NCBI GenBank assembly: GCA_002591745.1
Contig: PDLQ01000032.1
Span: forward strand, 1 to 53,914
DNA: 53,914 nucleotides
Source of the DNA: Lewinellaceae bacterium SD302
Lineage (GTDB): Bacteria > Bacteroidota > Bacteroidia > Chitinophagales > Saprospiraceae
Direction of reading: 5' to 3'
Shown: positions 42,052-50,800 of the stretch, piece after piece
Layout of the letters: each line of letters begins with the position of its first letter
How positions within the stretch are numbered: the first letter of the stretch is position 1
Notes under the pieces: model-generated
The model's database searches: none
The model's input: the letters and a program-made list of their open reading frames with translations, nothing else
Told to the model about the DNA's origin: nothing
Translations under genes and position numbers: made by a program

Positions 42052-43203
42052 ATGACTACCATCGCCATCCTGCAAAAACTAGTAGCCTTCCCCGCCCTCG
42101 GCAACCAATCCAACCTCAGTATTCTTCGCTGGATCGAGGATTACCTGCAGAGTTACGACGTCGACTATCGACTCGTTCCCAACGAAGACGGTAGCAAAGC
42201 CTCCCTCCATTGTCGCTTCGGGCCGGCGGTGGACGGCGGTACCATCCTCAGCGGCCACATGGACGTAGTGCCCACCGAAGGCCAGCCCTGGAAAACCGAT
42301 CCCTTTGTACTTACCGATGGGGGAGACGGCCGCCTCTACGGTCGTGGTAGCTGCGACATGAAAGGCTTTTTAGCCTGCTGCCTGTCCGCTGTACCCGACT
42401 TGCTGGCCGCCGACTTACAAAAACCGATCTATTTCGCTTTCTCCTACGACGAAGAAGTGGGCTGCCGCGCCGGCGTTGCTCTGGCCGAAGATATCCGCGA
42501 TCATTACGCAGAACGACCCGCTTACGCCATCATCGGCGAGCCCAGCATGATGGCTCCCATCGTTGGGCAAAAGGGGATCAACGTCTACAAGACGACCGTC
42601 TACGGTAGCCAGGGCCACAGCAGTCGGGTGAAGGAGGAGGTCAGCGCCGTTCAGGTAGCCGCCCGCCTGGTGGTTTGGCTGGAAGATTATATGGATTACC
42701 TCATATCTGATGGCCGCACCGACGACCGCTTCCACCCCAATCATACCAGCATTCATACTGGTGTAATTCACGGGGGGACAGCCTTCAATATCATTGCCAA
42801 CGAGTGCTGGTTCGAGTGGGATTACCGCAACATCCCCAGTGACCGGGCTGAAGATATCATCGCCGCCTTCGAAACTCAGTGCCAAAAAATAATTAGGGAG
42901 AAACGGAAGCTATATCCGGATTTCAATATCACCCAGGAAGCCATGCACCCTCCGGTCGTTGCCCTGGATACGGCCGAAGATGCCGCCGTCGTTAGGCTCA
43001 TCAAAGACTTGACGGGTAATGAGGAGACCAGTACCGTGGCTTACGCCGCCGAAGCCGGTCAGTTCAGTGAGGCTGGTTTCGAAGCGGTTATCTGCGGGCC
43101 GGGCTCCATCGATCAGGCACACCGGGCGAATGAGTTTGTAGACAAGGAACAATTGGTGGCTTGCGAAGCTTTCGTCAGACGATTGATTGAACGAAGGAGT
43201 TGA
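42052..43203 (+). CDS. M20-family deacetylase, acetylornithine deacetylase-like
   Basis: 383 residues, the usual ArgE length. Metal and catalytic motifs: SGHMDVVPTEGQPW (His-Asp), YGRGSCDMKGFLACCL (Asp), YDEEVGCRAG (Glu-Glu) and IGEPSMMAPIVGQKG. The dimerisation domain includes YGSQGHSSRVKEEVSAV. Likely reaction: hydrolysis of N-acetylornithine to ornithine and acetate, using zinc. N-succinyl or N-acetyl-citrulline variants in Bacteroidota are possible. No other arg genes are nearby. ATG 42052 is preferred to an upstream start because the -7 box abuts it. Confidence 0.88.
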   Translation: MTTIAILQKLVAFPALGNQSNLSILRWIEDYLQSYDVDYRLVPNEDGSKASLHCRFGPAVDGGTILSGHMDVVPTEGQPWKTDPFVLTDGGDGRLYGRGSCDMKGFLACCLSAVPDLLAADLQKPIYFAFSYDEEVGCRAGVALAEDIRDHYAERPAYAIIGEPSMMAPIVGQKGINVYKTTVYGSQGHSSRVKEEVSAVQVAARLVVWLEDYMDYLISDGRTDDRFHPNHTSIHTGVIHGGTAFNIIANECWFEWDYRNIPSDRAEDIIAAFETQCQKIIREKRKLYPDFNITQEAMHPPVVALDTAEDAAVVRLIKDLTGNEETSTVAYAAEAGQFSEAGFEAVICGPGSIDQAHRANEFVDKEQLVACEAFVRRLIERRS

Positions 43204-43218
43204 AACAAGCTCTAAGTT
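43203..43218 (+). repeat. Solo end of the 164-bp MITE family
   Basis: AAACAAGCTCTAAGTT is identical to 24808-24823, the right end of the element at 24658-24821. Its first base is the last base of the M20 stop codon. Confidence 0.6.
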
Positions 43219-43370
43219 GTTTCCAAAAATTTGGGTGCGCCGCTACCAAGGCGAAAAGAAGCCGCAGCTATGTAATTTGTTACTTACCGGTCTTCGTTGA
43301 AAACTATATATGATGAAGACTGCATCACTATTTATTACGCTCCATCTTTCTGGCCCGTGATCATTAAAAT
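43219..43370. other. Intergenic stretch with nothing recognised
   Basis: Between the solo MITE end and the next terminator no gene, RNA or repeat was recognised. Confidence 0.4.
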
Positions 43371-43401
43371 AAAAAAGGCCCGAAGCTTTTGCTTCGGGCC
43401 T
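43371..43401 (-). terminator. Rho-independent terminator
   Basis: AGGCCCGAAGC and GCTTCGGGCCT form an 11-bp perfect stem with loop TTTT. On the minus strand TTTTTTATTTT follows. It ends the gene at 43442-44482 and may also serve the M20 gene. Confidence 0.9.
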
Positions 43402-43441
43402 GACTAATTTAAAAATGCGAACATCTTTAAATTAAAGTCTC

Positions 43442-44482
43442 TTACCGGCGGGTACGCATAAATTGCGTTTGCACTTTGTTGTCGGCAGTGTTGGCCAAGA
43501 GATTTACCACGCGTTCAGCCTTCTCAAAGAAGTTATAAACGTGAGCAGACTGCTCGGTCAGGTGAGTGCCTTTGTTCAGTTTGTCGGCGGACATTTTCAG
43601 TTCGTTGATCAGGTAGCTGTCAGTGCGGAAGGTCTCGGTTTTGGCGAGATCAGCGTACATGTTGGCTACGATACCGAAAGCTTTTTTGGCCATATCGGCG
43701 TGATCGTCAGATTTCCAGTTTTCGGTCATTCCATCGGCGAGTTTCATGACCATTGCCTTGCTGTTGTCCCAGGCACTGGTGTTTACATTACCGGCCTCGG
43801 CCAAAGCATAAGCAGTTTTCACCAATTGGGTCAGACCGTTATGGGTGTATTCGTGGCTGATATCCACTTTGCCATCCATGTCCAGCATCCAGTTGCGGTA
43901 ATTATTTACCTCGCTGTTGTTGCTGTATTTGGCGGTAGGTACGATCAGCAGGGTAGGGATTTTTTCTACCCACATGGCGCTGTTTAATCGCTGACGAACA
44001 TCTTCTTCCAGGATGAAGAATTTCATCGCTTTTTCGTAACCGATGATATCTTCGAAATTATCGAAATAATCTTTTTTGAGTTCCATCTGGTCGATGTCCA
44101 AATCCCAGTAGTTTTCGATGAAATCGGCAGTTTCGTTTTCTTCGTCTTTCGCAGTATCGTCCTCGGCCATTTCCTCGTTGTACTCCTCTACCAGGTTTTT
44201 ACGCTTTTTATTCAGCTCGCTGGTAGCATTCATATAGGAACGGAAACCGGGATCAAGTTTCGTGATTTGCTTCTCGGTAAGGTCCAGGGCATCGTAAGCG
44301 TAGCTCCGGAAATTCACTTTGTAAGAATTGAAGATCAGCTTCTCAAAATCACTGTCTGACAGATTGCTCGTGGTCATCGTGGCCTTGGCCTTATTGTTCA
44401 CGGCAGTTGTCGGGGTAGTCTGTGCACTGACGGCGGTAAATGAACCGATGGCGATCAATGCGCTTAATGCTAAGTTTTTCAT
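43442..44482 (-). CDS. Hypothetical secreted protein
   Basis: 346 residues. MKNLALSALIAIGSFTAVSAQ is a signal peptide, so ATG 44482 is the start rather than the TTG two codons earlier. The body is helical and charged, with a Spy/LTxxQ-like segment (ALDLTEKQITKLDPGFRSYM), a highly acidic patch (NEEMAEDDTAKDEENETADF) and a Met/Lys-rich second half. No enzymatic motif is seen and no family was recognised. It has its own terminator and a separate upstream region of about 290 bp. Confidence 0.75.
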   Translation of the reverse strand: MKNLALSALIAIGSFTAVSAQTTPTTAVNNKAKATMTTSNLSDSDFEKLIFNSYKVNFRSYAYDALDLTEKQITKLDPGFRSYMNATSELNKKRKNLVEEYNEEMAEDDTAKDEENETADFIENYWDLDIDQMELKKDYFDNFEDIIGYEKAMKFFILEEDVRQRLNSAMWVEKIPTLLIVPTAKYSNNSEVNNYRNWMLDMDGKVDISHEYTHNGLTQLVKTAYALAEAGNVNTSAWDNSKAMVMKLADGMTENWKSDDHADMAKKAFGIVANMYADLAKTETFRTDSYLINELKMSADKLNKGTHLTEQSAHVYNFFEKAERVVNLLANTADNKVQTQFMRTRR

Positions 44483-44624
44483 TTTCAATAGTTTATAATG
44501 CAGTTAAGTTATCTTGTTGTTACTGCTATTACGCATCTGGAGAGCCAGATGTTCGAAGAAAATGAAAATAGATGTTATGACAAGGGTTGGTGGGTGCCTA
44601 GCCGTTGTGTCGGCTTTTGGGGTC

Positions 44625-44642
44625 TTTGCTACTTTGTTAGTC
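44625..44642 (+). repeat. GCTACTTTG repeat, copy 13 (intergenic)
   Basis: TTTGCTACTTTGTTAGTC, core 44628-44636. It directly precedes the tandem word cluster at 44661. Confidence 0.8.
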
Positions 44643-44660
44643 AGAATGGTCTAATGCGAC

Positions 44661-44764
44661 AATGAGGTAATGAGGTAATGATCTAATGATCTAATGAGGT
44701 AATGACTGAATGATCTAATGGAAGGGACTCGAATACATTATTGAATCATTTTATCATTAAATCA
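44661..44764. repeat. Empty inverted cluster of AATGA words
   Basis: The left part (44661-44720) is built of AATGAGGT / AATGATCT units. The right part (44734-44764) has the inverse words GAATCATTTTATCATTAAATCA. Only about 13 nt separate them. Same architecture as the S23 and GxxExxY brackets but with no gene inside. Confidence 0.6.
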
Positions 44765-44772
44765 CTGCTTCC

Positions 44773-46962
44773 TTATCTGATGGTCAACCGCAACACACTG
44801 CAAGCGGCCTTTTCCGCCAGTACGTCTTTACTGGAAAGCCGCAGCAGGTCACGCCAATTATCGCTGCGGGAAGTGCCGATGATGAGGAGGTCATGAGCGG
44901 CGCTTTGCTCGGTGATCACGTCAACTGGATTACCGGCAAGGATCATTTTGTTTGGTTTGGACTGGCAAAGTAGCAATGCTTCATTAAAGCTGTCGGCCAC
45001 CTGCTTTCGGACCTCCGGGCTGCTGTCTTCTGGAATGACCCTTAGTAACGTGAGCTCTGCTTGGTAAAAACGGGCTACCCGATCAGCGGCCAATAAATAT
45101 TCCGTATTGGTTTGCCCCGGGTGGAGGGCGAGCAAAATGCGGCGTACGTAACGGACACCATTGTCCTTGTAGAGAGCAAAATTACTGTCGATGTGAGCTA
45201 CGAGCCAGCCAATGGGGTTGCTGACGAAGAGCCCGTTACCGCTACGGCCATCCCAGCCGGCTACCAGCCACTGACAGTGAGTTTGTTCGCTGATTTCCTG
45301 TACAGTTTGCACGAGATTATGGGTGACGGCGGCGTCGAACTCAACCTCTACCTTCCGAATCTCTGCCATCGCCTGGATACGACGATTGAGACTGATGACG
45401 GTGGGTTCGTCGGTAAGCATATCGTCCAGAGCAGTCTGGTCGGGCACTTCCTGGAGGTGGACAACCTCGGTCATCCCCCCACTGGAAAGGGCCGTGGCCA
45501 TTTCCACCAGCATTTCTGGTGAGCGCTCCTTGCCGAAGAGGGGAACTACCACGTCGGCATTATCGGGCAGACTACCGTCCAGGTCGGCCGGTTTGTCGGG
45601 AATGTAGGTAACGGTTTCGTGTTGCTCACTGCGGCTACGACGGTAGAGTAAAAAGGCTGCCGGCCGGTGACCGTAAACCCTCAGTACACCTTGGCGACTT
45701 ACCCGCTTGCGGCTGTAACCGTAGTAGGTGGCCACACCGACGAGAATGATGAGCCCGAGTCCCATCAACGCAAAGCTGCCGAGGTAGGCAAGCAACACAA
45801 AACCGCTGAGGATACCAAAAATCTGCATACCAGGGTAAAGTGGACTGCGGTAACGCGGCTTATACCAGCCCACCCCGGTTTCCCGCAGGACAATCAGACA
45901 GAGATTCACCATCAAAAACATCGTCACCTTGAAGGCACTGGCCAGCTTAGCGATCTTTTCTACATCCAGTAAGAGGATCACCATGGCCATTATCGCCCCC
46001 GTAGCAATGATGCCGGCCGAAGGCGTCAGGTAACGGGGGTGTATTTTTTTGAAGATCGCCGGCAGCAACTTGTCTCGTCCCATTGCGAAGGGGAAACGGG
46101 AGGCGGCCAGTACACCGCTATTGGCCATGGAACTGAGGGTGATCACGCCCAGCAGGGCTGCCCCCATTCCCAGCAGTTTTCCACCCAGGGTATTGGCCAG
46201 GGTATAGATGGGGTGGATGTCGGTGGATAAATCACTCAGCGGCACGTGAATGACCAGCATCAACGCTCCTAGTGAGTAGATTACAGTTACCAGCCCCAGG
46301 GCCAGCATCATGGCAATGGGCAGATTTTTGTCCGGGTTTTTTACTTCTTCGGCGATGGCGGCCACCTTAGTCACCCCGGCGTAGGAGACGAACACGAAGG
46401 CTGTGGCCGCAACCAAACCACCGGTGCCATTGGGAAGCATGGGTTCTAGGCGAGTGGGGTCGAAATCGATCATCCCCAGCACAAATAGTACCAGCAGTCC
46501 GATAACGCTCAAACTGACGATATACAACTGTATTTTTCCCACCTTCTTCACCCCGGTAATGTTGATGACTACGATCAGCAGCAGAAAAAAGATGGATGCT
46601 GCCTTGATCGGTACGTCGGCCAGTACCAGTAAATAGGCCCCGAAGCCCACCAGGGCGAAAGAAGATTTCAGTAACAAGGACAACCATAGTCCCAGTCCGG
46701 AGATCGTACCGGCCAATGGCCCAAAGGTGCGTTCGATGTAGACGTATGTGCCCCCGGAGGTAGGCATTGCGGTAGCCAGTTCGGCTTTGCTCAACGCGGC
46801 GGGTAAAACACAGATGCCAGCCAGTAAATAAGCCAGCCAGACGGCCGGCCCGGCCTTGGCAGCAGCCAACCCTGGCAACACGAAGATGCCACTACCCAAC
46901 ATTCCACCAATACTGATGGCTACTACACTGGCGAGGGTAAGGCGGCGTTCGAGTTTTTTCAT
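44773..46962 (-). CDS. APC-family amino acid permease with C-terminal Usp domains
   Basis: 729 residues. The APC core (about 1-420) opens with LTLASVVAISIGGMLGSGIFVLPGLAA, containing the unwound TM1 motif GSGIF, and has about 12 membrane helices, including SKAELATAMPTSGGTYVYIERTFGP. Two universal-stress-protein domains follow (about 455-590 and 595-729; the second ends AAHDLLIIGTSRSDNWRDLL..AACSVLRLTIR), which in relatives bind nucleotides and regulate transport. Amino acid or polyamine uptake is likely; substrate unknown. The second Usp domain contains 9-mer copy 14. Confidence 0.92.
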   Translation of the reverse strand: MKKLERRLTLASVVAISIGGMLGSGIFVLPGLAAAKAGPAVWLAYLLAGICVLPAALSKAELATAMPTSGGTYVYIERTFGPLAGTISGLGLWLSLLLKSSFALVGFGAYLLVLADVPIKAASIFFLLLIVVINITGVKKVGKIQLYIVSLSVIGLLVLFVLGMIDFDPTRLEPMLPNGTGGLVAATAFVFVSYAGVTKVAAIAEEVKNPDKNLPIAMMLALGLVTVIYSLGALMLVIHVPLSDLSTDIHPIYTLANTLGGKLLGMGAALLGVITLSSMANSGVLAASRFPFAMGRDKLLPAIFKKIHPRYLTPSAGIIATGAIMAMVILLLDVEKIAKLASAFKVTMFLMVNLCLIVLRETGVGWYKPRYRSPLYPGMQIFGILSGFVLLAYLGSFALMGLGLIILVGVATYYGYSRKRVSRQGVLRVYGHRPAAFLLYRRSRSEQHETVTYIPDKPADLDGSLPDNADVVVPLFGKERSPEMLVEMATALSSGGMTEVVHLQEVPDQTALDDMLTDEPTVISLNRRIQAMAEIRKVEVEFDAAVTHNLVQTVQEISEQTHCQWLVAGWDGRSGNGLFVSNPIGWLVAHIDSNFALYKDNGVRYVRRILLALHPGQTNTEYLLAADRVARFYQAELTLLRVIPEDSSPEVRKQVADSFNEALLLCQSKPNKMILAGNPVDVITEQSAAHDLLIIGTSRSDNWRDLLRLSSKDVLAEKAACSVLRLTIR
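44966..44974 (-). repeat. GCTACTTTG repeat, copy 14 (coding)
   Basis: The plus strand reads GGACTGGCAAAGTAGCAATGCT. In the minus-strand gene it encodes LLLCQS, a different codon phase from copies 1, 2 and 12. Confidence 0.8.
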
Positions 46963-47148
46963 CGGGGGGTAAGATAGGAATTGAAGATTGATCTATCTGA
47001 ATACATTATAGAAAAGGATGGTTGATGGTTTTGCCGTGCTTACAGTTTGGAATGCGAATTGCGGTTAGCGGCTATGCCTTGTGTGGGTTAAGAAAAAGAC
47101 ATTACCCATTACTTCTTGGTGGAAATAGTCCGGGGATTAGACGGGTCG
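46963..47148. other. Intergenic region upstream of the permease
   Basis: No gene recognised. It should contain the permease promoter on the minus strand, but no clean TAnnTTTG box was found close to the ATG. Confidence 0.35.
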
Positions 47149-47321
47149 TACGGATTTTACGGATTTTGCGGATTTGCTCATAACAGTTTCGCTGTTCTTG
47201 GAATCTTAGGGTGCGGATTTATTCGGTTAGTGACCTCCCGGTAGCTCTGTTATTGAGATTTGGGGACGCGGATTTTCTGGATTTTCGCGGATTTACTCAT
47301 AACGACTTCGTCGTGCGTAGG
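47149..47321. repeat. CGGATTTT word cluster, left bracket of GxxExxY locus
   Basis: Two units of the form GCGGATTT..CTCATAAC plus a small hairpin (47150-47195 and 47268-47317). The hairpins differ but each pairs: ACAG-TTTCG-CTGT and ACGAC-TTC-GTCGT. Between them lies a REP half-copy GGTTAGTGACCTCCCGGT (47225-47242). Confidence 0.7.
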
Positions 47322-47333
47322 GTGAATTAGAAT

Positions 47334-47696
47334 TTACTTATTCATGTTGTCATATGCTTTACGATAAAACTTTGGCGTGGGGCCAAAATTGATCAGTAAG
47401 CCAACTTCAATGTCAGTTGCTTTAAGGTAATTCAGGAGCTGGGCTTCGAATCGCTCGTGGAACTCACTGGCGGCTTTTATTTCCACGATAACCTTATCCT
47501 CTATCATTAAGTCAGCCTTGTACTCTCCAATAATTATGTTGTGGTAGACAACATTGATCGGATATTGGTTTATCGCTTTGAGTCCTTCGGAGGCCAGTTC
47601 AATCATCATGGCTTTCTCATACACTTTTTCTAAAAAGCCATACCCGAGCTCATTATACACCCGGTAAAAACAACCAATGATTTTTTTCCGTAACAT
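47334..47696 (-). CDS. GxxExxY protein
   Basis: 120 residues. The naming motif is present as LGYGFLEKVYEKAM (G-F-L-E-K-V-Y). The later segment GEYKADLMIEDKVIVEIKAAS has the D..ExK spacing of a PD-(D/E)XK nuclease core, and the tail INFGPTPKFYRKAY is typical. Family function is unproven; a nuclease-like fold is suspected from the motif. It is AT-richer than its neighbours and bracketed by inverted GCGGATTT/AATCCGC clusters, pointing to acquisition as a unit. Confidence 0.88.
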   Translation of the reverse strand: MLRKKIIGCFYRVYNELGYGFLEKVYEKAMMIELASEGLKAINQYPINVVYHNIIIGEYKADLMIEDKVIVEIKAASEFHERFEAQLLNYLKATDIEVGLLINFGPTPKFYRKAYDNMNK

Positions 47697-47741
47697 CTTT
47701 ATGTTTCATTATTCAACTTGTTTTTTCTAAAGCAGCAAGCG

Positions 47742-47853
47742 CGGCGCAGCCTTTACTTACAATCCGCGAAAATCCGCGCTCATCCGCGTCCTGAAATCTT
47801 ACGCACGGCGCAGCCTTTACTTGCAATCCGCAAAAATCCGCGTCCCCTAAAAT
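47742..47853. repeat. AATCCGCG word cluster, right bracket of GxxExxY locus
   Basis: Two copies, 64 bp apart, of CGGCGCAGCCTTTACTT followed by RCAATCCGCRAAAATCCGCG-like words. These invert the CGCGGATTT words on the left side. The second copy ends at the stop of the lipoprotein gene. Confidence 0.7.
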
Positions 47854-47854
47854 C

Positions 47855-50800
47855 CTATTCCAGCTCCCGAACCTTCACATTCCGAAACCAAACCCCATCT
47901 CCATGATCCTGCAAACCAATCCGGCCGCTGGTGCTCTTGCCAAATAACTTCATGTCCTTGAACTTCGACCGTTTGATCATTCGTTCCCATTCTTTACCGA
48001 CATTCGGATATTCCACCACTAGGCGATTATTGAGGTAATGTTTGACTTGGCCATCGGTAACCACCAGGCGAACCTTATTCCACTGGCCGACGGATTTTAC
48101 GTTTTCCTGGCTGACTTCCAGCATATCGTAGAGCGTAGCAGCGCGGTGAGTGGGGTACTGAGCATCCGGGTGGCAGCTGTTGTCCAAAATTTGCATTTCC
48201 GGGCCAGTCTGCCACATATAGTCGCTCTGGTCATCTTCAACAATGTTATAAATGATACCGCTGTTGCCACAGGGTGCGATTTTCCACTCCAACTCCAGCT
48301 CATAATTTTCGTAGGATTGGTCGGTTACGATATCGCCGCCGCCTTTAACCTGCCAGCCATCCTTTTCACTGGTGTCGAGGTAGAGACTGCCCTCACTGTT
48401 TACTTTCCAGGCTTTCCCAACGGTGTCCTGACCATAAGTGTGCCAACCACGGAGGTCGTGGCCATTGAAAAGTAGTTTCCAGCCTGCATCCTGTTCGGCC
48501 TTGCTCAAGGTGTTGGGGGTAGCTGAATTCGGGGCAGGGCGGTTAAAACCGGGTTGAGCGCTCGGGATGCTGTTCAGGGTGTACCAGGCCTCGGTGGACC
48601 AGATCGGCGTTTCCGCTTCGCTCATCCAATCATAAGGTAGGCGGAGGTGTACCACATGGCCTTCTTTCATGCCTGGCAGTTCCAGAAAAACCGTGCGGCG
48701 GTCTTCACTGATGTGCACACCGGCGATGTCCAGATCGACTTCGTCAATCCGTGGCCCGCCGTAATTGGCCGTGGGAACGTAGCGCCACTGAGCAATCCGG
48801 TAAGTGTCAGCATCTCCGCCCAGTCCCCTGGCCAGTGGTTGGGTCAGTTCGATCTCCAGTCCATTGCTCTTGGCGCGTACGGCCAGCATTTCGAAGGCGG
48901 CTTCTCCGTTATATTTCAAGCGTTGCAGGCCGTACATCAGCTTTCCTGCGTCACCCCAGTTGCCGGTGCTGCCAACCATCCCTACGTACAATGCCGTGTC
49001 CGGACCCCAGACAATACGGTTCACTCCTGCTTCCAGCCCCTGAATGAAGCGGAATACTGCTCCCTGGTATTCCCCGTCCACTTCTTCAACAAAAACCCGC
49101 TTGATTCCACCGTGGGTAACTTCCCCGTGAATCATCTGACCTTTGTATGGCCCATCTTCCAGGTAAGTCGGTGTAGAGGGACTGTTGCCGATCACGTCTT
49201 GCGGCAGCCAAACCACCGGTTGCTTAGGCGTTTTGGTCTCGTTTTTTTCTACGGCGTAGGAGTTGAAGAAAGCCCCTTCGGTCAGGTGGAGAATTTTGCT
49301 GGAAGGCAGCCAGTCACCCTGGTTGTCGGCGATGAACAATTCACCGTCCACGCCGATACCGATACCATTGGGCGTACGCAGGCCGCTGGCGATGTACTCC
49401 AACTCGCCGGTATGGCGGTTGATCCGCACGGCCTTGCCCCGACTGGGGATTTGCGGGTCGGCACTAGCCCCTCCCGGCAAAATGGCAATGGCCAGAGTGG
49501 CGTAGAGATAAGGTTCTTTATGAGCCAGGCCAAAGGTGAATTCGTGAAAATTAGCGGATACTGCCCAGCCATTGGCTACGGTACGGTATTCGTCGATCTC
49601 TTCGTCTCCGTTATGGTCCAGCAACATGGTGACCTCCTGTTTTTGGGCTACGTAGATGGTGTCGTTCACCACCTTCAGGCCCAGGGGCTCAGCCAGACCG
49701 GTAGCAATCTTTTTGTAGGTGATCTCCGCCGGGTTGCCACTCTGTACGCCATCCAGTACATATACGGCTCCTTCGGCGTCCCAGGTGGAGATGACCAGTC
49801 GGCCGTCACTGAGGAAATCCATGCCACCCACTTTCGGGGCAAAGCCGTTTGGCCGTGCCTGGCTGAGGGTGTAACTGGGGTGGACACCGGCCAGTCGTTC
49901 TCCATCACCGGGGAAGGAGAGGTCGCGGCGCATGGGATTAGCACCCAGGTCTGCGAAGGGCATGTCGGCATCGTAACCTAAATGGGCCATGGGAATGATC
50001 TCCCACTCCGGACTGAAGAAAGAACGCCATTCGAGAAAGACGGCTTGGCCACCACCGTTTTCAAAGAAGTCCAGGCGGATCGGGTGGTTGCCGGCTTGCA
50101 GGGCCAGTTCCCCGTCCATTGGTGAGGCGCCGTGGAGCCCGTCGTGGAGAATCACTTGCTGACCGTCAATGAACAGGCGGGAGCCATCATCACTACGTAA
50201 TCGGAAAAGATAATTACTCGTCTCCGGCACCCGCAGGTAACCGGTGAACTGAGCGGCAAAAAAGTCTTCCAGGCTGCCCCAGCTGGCGCCTTCGATCTCT
50301 ATTTCCGAAACTGCACCTTCGTAGTCGGGTGTACTGTTCCAGTCGAGGTCATTTACACTATTTGTGCTGGGAGGAATGTCTTGCCAGACCTTTATCCGCA
50401 ATCCTGGACGTAAACGATCATCGTTGATGTTCTCGCTGCTGCTTACCGCATCAGACACTGCTACTTTGAAGTCATCCGAATCCGTATTTTCTCCTGAGCT
50501 GCCCGCGTCGGTATCCGCATCCAGGCTCATTACCCAGGCGACCATTTTGTTGATCTCAACGTCGGGTATCTGAGGATGAGCGATCATGGCGGCCTGCCCC
50601 CACTTACCCTTGGCACCGTTTTTTACGCGGCCGGCCAGCATTTCACGGTTGGCAGCGGTGTTGGGGTAGCGTTCCGCCACCGCGTTGTAGGCTGGCCCCA
50701 CGGTGCGAACGTACTGATTATGGCAGGTTTTGCAACCATTGCGTTCGATCAGTCGCTCACCTTCACTACGGGTATCCGCGCTGACTCCGGCCGGGTCGGG

